Of a DNA stretch of 64,000 nt, positions 39,040-46,872 are shown piece by piece. Every line of letters begins with the position of its first letter. The stretch's first letter is position 1. A program made the translations under genes and the position numbers. A model generated the notes under the pieces. It saw only the letters and a list, made by a program, of their open reading frames with translations, was not told where the DNA came from and searched no databases. The stretch lies in NCBI GenBank assembly GCA_019704295.1, contig AP024596.1, positions 1,163,369 through 1,227,368 on the forward strand. The letters run 5' to 3'. The stretch is from Sulfolobales archaeon HS-7. GTDB lineage: Archaea > Thermoproteota > Thermoprotei_A > Sulfolobales > Sulfolobaceae.

Positions 39040-39702
39040 TTAGAGAAGTCCATTATTATAAATTGCAAGTTTAGTAAGCTCATATATTACTTCGATGTTA
39101 GTTTCTACGGAGATTTGACAAAAATTAGCTTGAGTCGGAGAATATCCGTAAAGTAGAAATAGGGACCGGGCAACTAGTTTTGGAATATTATACCTCTTAT
39201 TTTTCAATTCCTTTTCAATGTGGCTCTGAATACCCAAATATATGTAACTCCATGACTGAGCTAAACCGTGCTTATCTAATATTGCACGTATTTGCTGCTC
39301 TACATTTTTTCTTTTTTTCCTGTACTGAAGCCACTTAGCTGCCCTCTCTAAGTCTTTAGTCTTAATTGCCATTCTATATGCTGCAGATACGTCCTCGTTG
39401 GGAGTATTATATGATGCTATGTATATAATGTTATTTAGGCCTTGTGTCGATTGTCGCACATCATCCTCTTCTATGCGTCCTCCCTTCAAGCTAAGTAACT
39501 TAAAGTGGAGGAATATTAGGATGAATTTGGCCTGGTCATCGTTAGTGGGCATTGGCTCGATTCTTAATGTCTGCCCGTCGAATACTATTCTACATTGGGA
39601 AAAAGGTTCTGCGAATTCGTATTTTTGATGACCGCCATTCCTCATTATGGTCTCTACCTCGTTCCTGTATTTTTCTATGTATTTTTGTATCTTTTCCGTC
39701 AT
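39040..39702 (-). CDS. Hypothetical protein, second gene of a nuclease-like operon
   Basis: A 220-residue soluble, basic, helix-rich protein (LKTKDLERAAKWLQYRKKRKNVEQQIRAIL in the centre). I do not recognise the family. Its ATG follows directly after the TAA of the upstream gene, with no spacer, so the two are translated together. Its composition is AT-rich like its partner. The C-terminal half is hydrophobic-helical with LVARSLFLLYGY. Likely a partner subunit of the nuclease-like protein; the role is inferred only from coupling. Confidence 0.6.
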   Translation of the reverse strand: MTEKIQKYIEKYRNEVETIMRNGGHQKYEFAEPFSQCRIVFDGQTLRIEPMPTNDDQAKFILIFLHFKLLSLKGGRIEEDDVRQSTQGLNNIIYIASYNTPNEDVSAAYRMAIKTKDLERAAKWLQYRKKRKNVEQQIRAILDKHGLAQSWSYIYLGIQSHIEKELKNKRYNIPKLVARSLFLLYGYSPTQANFCQISVETNIEVIYELTKLAIYNNGLL

Positions 39703-40647
39703 TTACCTACACCTAGAACTTATTTTATCAATAAAATTATTTAAATCATCATTATTTTCCAAATACTTAATACCTCCTTTTCTTATTAACGTAACTTTAA
39801 CTTTAGAGTTCGTCCTACCGGTATTATCAACTATGTTCAATTCTACGGCATCATCCCTTGGGTTAACAGCAACACCGTAAGGTACTTTAAATTTCTTTCG
39901 ATTGCTTAGTAATTCTATGTATTTAAATAATTGAATCCAATCGACGCTTTTAAATTTGAGCCTTTTTACTTCAATAGGTATATAACAATTTCCTACTTGC
40001 AACAAAGTATCTATCTTACCTTCGATTGATCTCCCGACTTCCATGAAGTTAGCAATCTCATATTCCGGGTAAACATTAAGATTGTATTCCATTAAGAGCC
40101 TGGCTAGCTCGTATTGATAAAACGCCTCATTATCTAACCCGTAACTTTTCGCGTCGATTTTCCCCTTAGTCTCGCTAGATATAATTTTAAAGATGTCCCT
40201 GATTATACCTTCCAAATCGTTTGGAGATTGCACGGGTAATATGCCCATGGGTATTACAGGGTTAATATATTTCAGGCATTCATAATCAAACTCATTCTTG
40301 AAAAGGAGGACATTAATATTATACGAGGCTTGATACCTATAAGAAATTGCAAATACACCGTAAAAGGAAGGTTGTACCTGTGAAGAATACTCGACAATTT
40401 GATCTAAGGCAGGTGTCTCTGTGCGACTTTCCTTAAATTCCAATAATAACCTTAAATTCAAGTCGGAGTCCGCCAATGCGAAATCTGCCCTTTTACGCTT
40501 AATAGGCATTTCAAGCATAGGAGTAAGATACTCTACATTATTAATTATGAAATTATTCGAAATAAGTAACTTCATTACTTGAGAATAGAACATTAGTTTA
40601 CCTAAACTTTCCAGATTCGGGCCTGAAGAATCCTCGACTATGGCCAT
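39703..40647 (-). CDS. Protein with two PD-(D/E)XK-like motifs
   Basis: A 314-residue protein with two candidate nuclease cores. The first is RADFALADSDLNLRLLLEFK (residues 53-72), the second is GKIDTLLQVGNCYIPIEVK (about 205-223). In each, an Asp is followed 10-15 residues later by E-x-K, the catalytic pattern of PD-(D/E)XK enzymes. Similar arrangements occur in restriction-like and mobile-element nucleases. No known family is recognised as a whole. It leads a tight two-gene operon and is AT-rich compared with its flanks, which suggests transfer. Confidence 0.65.
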   Translation of the reverse strand: MAIVEDSSGPNLESLGKLMFYSQVMKLLISNNFIINNVEYLTPMLEMPIKRKRADFALADSDLNLRLLLEFKESRTETPALDQIVEYSSQVQPSFYGVFAISYRYQASYNINVLLFKNEFDYECLKYINPVIPMGILPVQSPNDLEGIIRDIFKIISSETKGKIDAKSYGLDNEAFYQYELARLLMEYNLNVYPEYEIANFMEVGRSIEGKIDTLLQVGNCYIPIEVKRLKFKSVDWIQLFKYIELLSNRKKFKVPYGVAVNPRDDAVELNIVDNTGRTNSKVKVTLIRKGGIKYLENNDDLNNFIDKISSRCR

Positions 40648-40954
40648 ATTAAGTATTATTTTTATAAAGAATAAAATAATTAACTAATAAGATAGTCCAG
40701 GCGATTAAGGTCTATTTTATTAACTACAATCAACAGATAAGATGGATACAATAAAGTAAACTGTAGAGCAAACTATAGAGCGTAATTCCCCTAATTTGCC
40801 AATTCGAGGGTGTCGTTTACGTCTCCCTGGCGGGTTATAGAATTCTCCGCTAAATTAATATATTTTAGTAAATAATAATTTAAATATATATTCAAATAAT
40901 AGGAGAAATTGGAGTACCTATAATGTTATTACAAATATGAGAGGGGTTTACAGG
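40648..40954. other. Intergenic region
   Basis: Holds the upstream region of the nuclease-like operon, with TTTATAAAAA on the minus strand at 40667-40658 as a possible TATA element. The rest shows nothing recognisable. Confidence 0.35.
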
Positions 40955-41218
40955 TTATACGTGAGGGAAATGGTTGTGATTTACAAAATCCTTCAAGGGG
41001 CAGAATAGACCAAAACTCCTCCTTTCAACAAGGGAATTGAATGACTTCACAAGGTTGTTGTTTTTAGCCACTTCGCCTATAGCGAAAAGGCAGTTGAGCA
41101 CATCGTTTTTGTCTACAGAGGGATTTCCATCTTTAGGGTGAGGGACGAACTTGTTTAACTCCTTCATCTCGCTCACGTTAAGCTTCAAGTGGACAACATA
41201 GTATCTCTCAACCCTCAT
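40955..41218 (-). CDS. Small hypothetical protein
   Basis: An 87-residue product beginning MRVERYYVVHLKLNVSEM. Its ATG overlaps the TGA of the upstream small gene (ATGA), so the two look coupled. It may be one half of an older, split gene. No family is recognised and codon use does not argue strongly for or against it. Confidence 0.35.
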   Translation of the reverse strand: MRVERYYVVHLKLNVSEMKELNKFVPHPKDGNPSVDKNDVLNCLFAIGEVAKNNNLVKSFNSLVERRSFGLFCPLKDFVNHNHFPHV

Positions 41219-41406
41219 TCTAGAGGTGCAAATAGCAGACTGTAAGGCAGTACAGTCCTCAAGTGTACTCGCTTTCTCCGTACAGAGTCAGATAAAGTCT
41301 TCAATTTCGTGTGATCTCCATAAAGTATTATCCTATCATAGAATTCTCGTGTTATTCCTAACAAAAATTTAGATTTTAAACTTAAACTTAATTTTACGTC
41401 GTACAC
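41215..41406 (-). CDS. Small hypothetical protein, coupled upstream gene
   Basis: A 63-residue basic product, MYDVKLSLSLKSKFLLGITR at the start. It overlaps the following small gene by 4 bases. Not recognised; could be a remnant of a larger gene. The 260 bases upstream have no other gene. Confidence 0.3.
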   Translation of the reverse strand: MYDVKLSLSLKSKFLLGITREFYDRIILYGDHTKLKTLSDSVRRKRVHLRTVLPYSLLFAPLE

Positions 41407-41684
41407 TGTAATGTACTTTCTACAAGTAAATAAACTGAAATTTTACATCGGATAACTAACTAATTTAGCTTCCGATGAAGGAGTTTTGTAACTTCTACTA
41501 ATTATTTGTGTTATTCACGTTTAACACAACCCTTATGCATCTCGTGAACTAAACGCTCAGAGGAAAACTGTCCCAATAATTATGTGGGTGAGACTATCAG
41601 AGTTGTGAACCCCCACGTAGAGAATTATACCTTAAGATCCTAAGTTGAGGATAAAGATTTAACTTATTGCAAAGAGTTATCGTC

Positions 41685-42731
41685 ATGAAGTACGTAAGAT
41701 TAGGGAAAAGCGGTCTAAAAGTCTCAACAGTATGTTTGGGAACTTGGCATCTTCCGGTATCGAAAGAGCGGGACTCTTACGGGGTTTTCAAGGTAGACGT
41801 AGTTCAATCGAAGAGAGTGATTGGAAAGGCAATTGACCTAGGGATAAACTTCATTGACACAGCGAATAGATACCACGGTGTCCTAAATGACGAGGATCCA
41901 GAACACGCTGGGACGGCGGAAAAGATTTTAGGGCAGACGATTAGGGGCTACGATAGGGAATCACTAGTAATATCCACGAAAGTAAGGGGGATGGTTGCCT
42001 ATCATGAAAACGGAGAGGGGTTGTCAAGGAAGCACATAATGTGGCAGATCAGGGAATCCCTTAGGCGGTTGAACACAGATTATGTGGACATCTACTTGAT
42101 GCACTGGCCTGATGTTGAAACTCCCTTAGAGGAATCCCTAGATGCAATGATCGACCTGGTTAAAATGGGAAAGGTGAATTACGTTGGAGCCAGCAACTTT
42201 CACCCAGAAGATATTGACTTCATGGTAAATTACGTGAGAAGGGCGGGAGCCCCGTTTAACGTCATTCAAGATCAGTATAGTATATTGAGGAGGGGATTGG
42301 AAACCGATAAGGTCCCTCTGGCAAAGCGTCTGGGTCTGGGCATTATGGCCTTTTCCCCACTTGCGCAGGGGTTTCTGACCGGAAAATACCTTGATGGTAT
42401 ACCGCAAATGTCCAGGGCGTCTTACGTTGAGAAGATGAAAGAGTGGTATTTCACCGAGGAGAATATCAAGTTCCTCAGGGAATTTCATGAGATAGCTAAG
42501 GAAAACGGATTGAAGGATTCTCAGTTAGCCCTGTCTTGGGTGGTAAAGACAGGTGAGGTTCTGGGGGTTTCGATGATACCGACGATAAGCGTAACCTCTG
42601 TAGAACAGTTGGAGGAGAATATTGAAGGAGTGGAGTACTCCATGAGCAATGACGTTTATAGGAGATTGAACGAACTCTCGAGGAATTTCCTTAACAGAAG
42701 GTCGGAGCCACCTAAGACGACGAGGTTGTAA
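41685..42731 (+). CDS. Aldo/keto reductase
   Basis: NADPH-dependent oxidoreductase of the AKR barrel family. I choose ATG at 41685 (MKYVRLGKSGLKVSTVCLGTW), the usual family start, over an upstream TTG at 41667. Motifs: NFIDTANRYHG with the catalytic Tyr, STKVRG with Lys, LRRLNTDYVDIYLMHWPD, VGASNFH and the C-terminal TISVTSVEQLEENI cofactor loop. Probably reduces a sugar aldehyde or ketone. It heads a three-gene operon with 4- and 5-base gaps to the next two genes. Confidence 0.9.
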   Translation: MKYVRLGKSGLKVSTVCLGTWHLPVSKERDSYGVFKVDVVQSKRVIGKAIDLGINFIDTANRYHGVLNDEDPEHAGTAEKILGQTIRGYDRESLVISTKVRGMVAYHENGEGLSRKHIMWQIRESLRRLNTDYVDIYLMHWPDVETPLEESLDAMIDLVKMGKVNYVGASNFHPEDIDFMVNYVRRAGAPFNVIQDQYSILRRGLETDKVPLAKRLGLGIMAFSPLAQGFLTGKYLDGIPQMSRASYVEKMKEWYFTEENIKFLREFHEIAKENGLKDSQLALSWVVKTGEVLGVSMIPTISVTSVEQLEENIEGVEYSMSNDVYRRLNELSRNFLNRRSEPPKTTRL

Positions 42732-42735
42732 GGAT

Positions 42736-43593
42736 ATGAGGAAATACGTGGACGGCCATACTCACCTTTGGCCGAAAGAGTCGCTTACTCAGGAAATGAG
42801 GGAACGAGGAGAGACGGTAGGTTATTCGATACCCGACATTAACGTAAGTGAAGTAGTAAGGGAGATGGACGAGGCTGATATAGATTTCGTTGTGGTAATA
42901 GCTTATCCTATGAGGAAACTATGGAATGCACGAGAGGATTTCCCATTGAGGGTTATAGACGCCTGCAAAGAATACCCCGACAGGTTCTCGATAGTGGGCG
43001 GAATTGAGGTAAACGAGCTAACGACAGAGGAAGTGAAAAAGTGGCTTGAAGTCCAGTACTCGTCGGGTGTAACGGGGTTCAAACTACATCCACCCCACAT
43101 GTGGGTTAAGCCCAACGATTACAGGGAAGAGGAAAGGGGATTGAAAGGTCTCGAACTCCTGTACCAGTTTGCAGAGGACCACGATCTTCCGGTAATTATT
43201 CACACAGGTACTTCATTTTTCTTAACAGCTCGTAATAAGTACGCTGATCCCGTTTTCGTTGATGACGTAGCGGTTGATTTTCCCAAACTCCGAGTGATAA
43301 TGGCTCATATGGGGAGACCTTCATGGACGTCCGCAGCATTTCAATTAGTGAGAATAAGGAGGAACGTCTACGGAGACTTGTCCAGTATTCCACCGAAGAG
43401 GCTTACCGAATACCTCCCACGGGTGGATGAAATAGCGGATAAGTTAATATACGGTAGTGACGCAGGTGGTCCAGGAGTTAAAGGTCTTAAAGCACACCTG
43501 ACGGAGTTCTTAAACTCTGGAGTATCCTTGAGAACGAAGGAGGTAATGACAAGGGACAACCCGAGGAAGTTCTTCAGGGTGATAGAGAGGTAG
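42736..43593 (+). CDS. Amidohydrolase-family metal-dependent hydrolase
   Basis: A 285-residue TIM-barrel hydrolase of the amidohydrolase-2 group. Metal ligands: H8 and H10 in VDGHTHLW, the histidine in PVIIHTG, MAHMGRPSW and the aspartate in IYGSDAGGPG. Related enzymes decarboxylate or hydrolyse cyclic and aromatic acids. ATG start 4 bases after the reductase stop. With the reductase and the transglutaminase-like protein it forms an operon of unknown pathway. Confidence 0.85.
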   Translation: MRKYVDGHTHLWPKESLTQEMRERGETVGYSIPDINVSEVVREMDEADIDFVVVIAYPMRKLWNAREDFPLRVIDACKEYPDRFSIVGGIEVNELTTEEVKKWLEVQYSSGVTGFKLHPPHMWVKPNDYREEERGLKGLELLYQFAEDHDLPVIIHTGTSFFLTARNKYADPVFVDDVAVDFPKLRVIMAHMGRPSWTSAAFQLVRIRRNVYGDLSSIPPKRLTEYLPRVDEIADKLIYGSDAGGPGVKGLKAHLTEFLNSGVSLRTKEVMTRDNPRKFFRVIER

Positions 43594-43598
43594 AGGGA

Positions 43599-44342
43599 TT
43601 GAAGTTTTCCGTAAGAAGCGTTGTAACGGTAGTGCCTTACAGAAAAGTGGAGAACTTAACGGGGGTTCTGCGGATGCTTCCTAGAACCCAGAAAAAAGAT
43701 GTTGATGTAGTCATTCCTAACTTGTGTTCCTATAAGGTTCTACACGACAGGTTCAGGAACTCATACCTCGAGGTAAGCTGTAGGAGGTTACAAGAGGAGT
43801 TGGACATAGAGATCTCCTATACTTATGAGAGAGTGGCAGATACCGAACGCCCTGATAGCGTATTTCTGGAGTCGAGTAAATACGTTGACGTCAAAAAATT
43901 CGAGAGTCTAGGAAAGATGCTGAGGGGGGATAGGGAAGAGGAAACCTTTATCAATGCGGTTAATTACGCGAGGAAAATCCTTTCTTACGAAAGGGTGATG
44001 GACTTCAAGTCTGGATATGAGTCGGTAAAGAGGGGAATAGGGGTCTGCTTTCACTTTAGTCACGTTGTAATAGGTATTCTGAGATCTCAGGGAATACCCT
44101 CCAGGATAGTATCGGGATTAACGCCGTTCAAAGAGCGTACGGAGGAATCTCATGCTTGGGTTCAAGGTTATATAGGAAAGAAATGGATGGACGCGGATCC
44201 TACGGCTGGACTCATAGGCGTCGGGAATTACATAACCTGGAATGTGGGTAGGGACGAATTCGATGTCAGGACCAAGTTCTCCGGGTTAGGGAAATTTCAG
44301 CTAAGGGAATATCATGAAGTAAGAGCGGTGAGGGAAAGTTAG
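43599..44342 (+). CDS. Transglutaminase-like cysteine protease-fold protein
   Basis: A 247-residue protein with a transglutaminase core: C150 in GIGVCFHFSH, H185 in ESHAWVQGY and D200 in KWMDADPTAG make the Cys-His-Asp triad. The first 110 residues are a separate beta-rich segment. Such proteins can hydrolyse or transfer amide bonds, often as peptidases. TTG start at 43599, preceded by AGAGG. It is last in the reductase-amidohydrolase operon. No signal peptide. Confidence 0.82.
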   Translation: MKFSVRSVVTVVPYRKVENLTGVLRMLPRTQKKDVDVVIPNLCSYKVLHDRFRNSYLEVSCRRLQEELDIEISYTYERVADTERPDSVFLESSKYVDVKKFESLGKMLRGDREEETFINAVNYARKILSYERVMDFKSGYESVKRGIGVCFHFSHVVIGILRSQGIPSRIVSGLTPFKERTEESHAWVQGYIGKKWMDADPTAGLIGVGNYITWNVGRDEFDVRTKFSGLGKFQLREYHEVRAVRES

Positions 44343-44475
44343 CGTCATTTCAAGGGTAGATAACGACGCTGTTCTCAATTAATGAGTGGAGTATCCCTTA
44401 TTGATTAATACATTTACTGAGAGTTAATAGCGGATACAGAGCAATCTATAATACCGTTCGCAACTAACAGTACCC

Positions 44476-45168
44476 ATGTGTAGAATGTTCGCATATTATG
44501 GACAATCTGCAGAGAGGTTGTTAAGCCTGTTCGGAAGTCTTCAGAGAAGTGCTGAGAGAGATTTCAGGTGTAACCACCCACACGATGACGGGTGGGGGAT
44601 TGTATTGCTTACTAAGGATAAACTAATGCATTACAGGAGCCTTCGCCCTATTTACGATGAGGAGTTCCCCTTTAACTTGAGGGATGAGGAGATGATGACA
44701 ATAGTTCACGCGAGGAAGGCGTCTCCAAATTCCCCCAGGGGGGTACAGTTCTCGCATCCGTTTGTCTTGACAAATCATAACGGTACCTACTTTATGGCTC
44801 ATAACGGAAGCGTAGACAAACAGAGCCTCTCTAATGAGAGGGATTTGGAAAGCGTAGTGGATAGTGAATTGCTTCTGGAATATATCGCAGGAGGAAATTC
44901 GGTGGAGAAGCTAGTTAAGGACTTTCAGGGTAAGGGCAATCAGGGGAAGAACGTAATCAACCTACTTCTCCTGGAGATTAGGAGAGATGGACAGGCTACT
45001 CTTAGTTATTACTCCTATTTCGAAAAAAATAAGGAATGTTATGAGATGTTTTATGCAGGGGACGCTATATTCTCCTCTACTATGATCGACTATGGGCAAA
45101 ATGGAGAGGTAGTGGAGAGTGAAAAATTTATGATCCTTGGAAGCATAAAGACAAGGGTCGTCAGGTAG
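44476..45168 (+). CDS. Class II glutamine amidotransferase
   Basis: A 230-residue N-terminal-nucleophile amidotransferase. After removal of Met1, Cys2 (MCRMFAYYG) is the catalytic nucleophile. HPHDDGWGIVL, IVHARKAS and MAHNGSVDK are the glutamine-site motifs. No synthase domain is attached, so it belongs to the small stand-alone group (YafJ-like) whose partner substrate is unknown. Confidence 0.88.
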   Translation: MCRMFAYYGQSAERLLSLFGSLQRSAERDFRCNHPHDDGWGIVLLTKDKLMHYRSLRPIYDEEFPFNLRDEEMMTIVHARKASPNSPRGVQFSHPFVLTNHNGTYFMAHNGSVDKQSLSNERDLESVVDSELLLEYIAGGNSVEKLVKDFQGKGNQGKNVINLLLLEIRRDGQATLSYYSYFEKNKECYEMFYAGDAIFSSTMIDYGQNGEVVESEKFMILGSIKTRVVR

Positions 45169-45553
45169 TACCCAATCTTCAAGTGGCAGATCGAGAGACG
45201 TAATTTCAACTTCGTAGGAGGGGGGATCGCGAGGGATGGTCAGCCCCTCATAGAAATATCTCTTTAACGTAAAAGGTCGCGATATCCCTTAGATCTAGGG
45301 TATTATAGCTGAGCTAATGCGCTAAGTTCTAGGGGAACTTCTGTGTAGAGAAAACCCTCTATATCCCCCCACTGGAAATTATAGAATTGTTAGATGGATC
45401 CTCAGTGGGATGAAAGGGATAGAAGTTTCTCAGAGAAGAAGATCGCCATGCGTAAGCGCTCAGTTAGTACAATGAAGAAATTCAACTTAATAAGTGCCTG
45501 TAATTACCCGGAAAAAAAGATGTATTTGCTTATATCTTTCGCACAACTCCTCA
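45169..45553. other. Intergenic region without recognisable content
   Basis: Lies between convergent genes; no repeat or RNA gene is recognised. A frame at 45394-45597 has no coding character and overlaps the end of the GH12 gene. Confidence 0.4.
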
Positions 45554-46516
45554 TTATCTTCTTCTCCTCCCGTAAACTGCTATTACGATTAAAGTAAATA
45601 TGATCACGACAAGGGCTAACTCCGCTATGTAAAAGCTATTTGGAGACGTTGAAGCAGTTACGGGTTGGGAGGTCGAAGAAGATGGAACCGGGGAGGATGT
45701 AACCAGTTCTATCCCATAGCTCTTATTTTGGAGAGTGTAATTATATACATAGAGGGATAGATGAGCTCCCCCGTTGAAGGTCCCAAACTCCGTTCCTAAT
45801 TCTACACCCATAAGGAAAAAGGAACTGTAGTTTCCCAACAGTTCCACTTCTTCGAAAAAGTAGGAAAGGTCGATCAAAACAGTTCCACTATCCACTGGCT
45901 CGTCCGACTCAAACGTTAGTATTCTCGTATTAGCCCCTCCCGTACCGTTGTATATCGTCCATTCAACGTTTTCGGTAACGCCATTTACCGTTACTGGGAG
46001 AGTTAAGGTCAAGTAAGGATCTCCCGCGGGATAAAGAGAGGGCGTGTGATAAAGCCAGATCATTACCTCTAGATCACCTGGACCTGGAGAGTGTCCAGGA
46101 GAGGGCCTGTTCTCCACCCAGAAGTCGAAGGAGAAGTCGTTGGGGAGATTCTTCGGCACGTTCAATCTGTAAGAAATCGATGCAGAGTAGTTAAATGAAA
46201 CGAACTTATTTAGCTCAAGGGGAAAATATAGATATTCTTCCGGCCCCCAACTTTCATCTTCAAGGTTCCTCCCGTATCCTATCTCGGGATATCCCGCAAC
46301 TACGTCATTAGGATCCTTTTCGGAAATCGAAGTTAGGTTAACGTTTGCCCTTAGCGTTCCATTAACGCACATTGTCACGTTACCAGACGCTGAACTCAAG
46401 TTCCAGAGATCGGTGTTTATACCGCCATACTTAAGAGGCGAGTAGGAATAGAGGGAAAGAGCGTTTCCAGTTATACAGGAGAACGCCAGAAAGAGCATCA
46501 ATAAGTTTGAGATCAT
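45554..46516 (-). CDS. GH12 family secreted glycosidase, C-terminal membrane anchor
   Basis: Extracellular GH12 endo-beta-glucanase-like protein of 320 residues. An N-terminal signal (MISNLLMLFLAFSCITGNA) is followed by the GH12 beta-sandwich: WGPEEYLYFPL, FSFDFWVE, the nucleophile E150 in GDLEVMIWLYH, and E239 in LMGVELGTEFG as the likely acid/base. A Ser/Thr/Pro-rich linker (about 270-290) and a C-terminal transmembrane helix with RRRR fix it to the cell surface. Many Asn-x-Ser/Thr sites suggest glycosylation. Likely cuts beta-glucan or xylan outside the cell. Confidence 0.85.
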   Translation of the reverse strand: MISNLLMLFLAFSCITGNALSLYSYSPLKYGGINTDLWNLSSASGNVTMCVNGTLRANVNLTSISEKDPNDVVAGYPEIGYGRNLEDESWGPEEYLYFPLELNKFVSFNYSASISYRLNVPKNLPNDFSFDFWVENRPSPGHSPGPGDLEVMIWLYHTPSLYPAGDPYLTLTLPVTVNGVTENVEWTIYNGTGGANTRILTFESDEPVDSGTVLIDLSYFFEEVELLGNYSSFFLMGVELGTEFGTFNGGAHLSLYVYNYTLQNKSYGIELVTSSPVPSSSTSQPVTASTSPNSFYIAELALVVIIFTLIVIAVYGRRRR

Positions 46517-46872
46517 AACTGTTAATAAACTATCAAAATTAAGAATATTTGCTTTACGTTACCGAAAACGGCTACCGAACCTGAAGGTTATACTCCTCTC
46601 ATTGACAATTTTCCAGATATTACGACGACTTGATCAAGTTCTCTAGTAATTAGAAATAAAGCCTTCTAATTTCCTCTTTCCGATAGTAGCCTATGTTTAC
46701 TCTTTGAATAACTCTAAACCCCTTAGGAGAGTTTTCGCCACCTTTAAGGTTCTACGTGTTTAGTGCGAGCAATACTATTTATCTTTTCAGAAAATCTCAT
46801 TATATATATTATTACAGAAATTTTAATAAATACCACGGTAAACATATAATACTCAAAAAATCTACCTATTAT

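Noticed and set aside
45394..45597. Plus-strand 67-residue frame
   Set aside because: Low-complexity basic composition and overlap with the end of the GH12 gene suggest a chance frame.
46756..46872. Upstream start for the penicillin-acylase gene
   Set aside because: The extra 39 residues are Tyr/Lys/Asn-rich from AT-rich DNA and would bury the clear signal anchor that begins at 46873.
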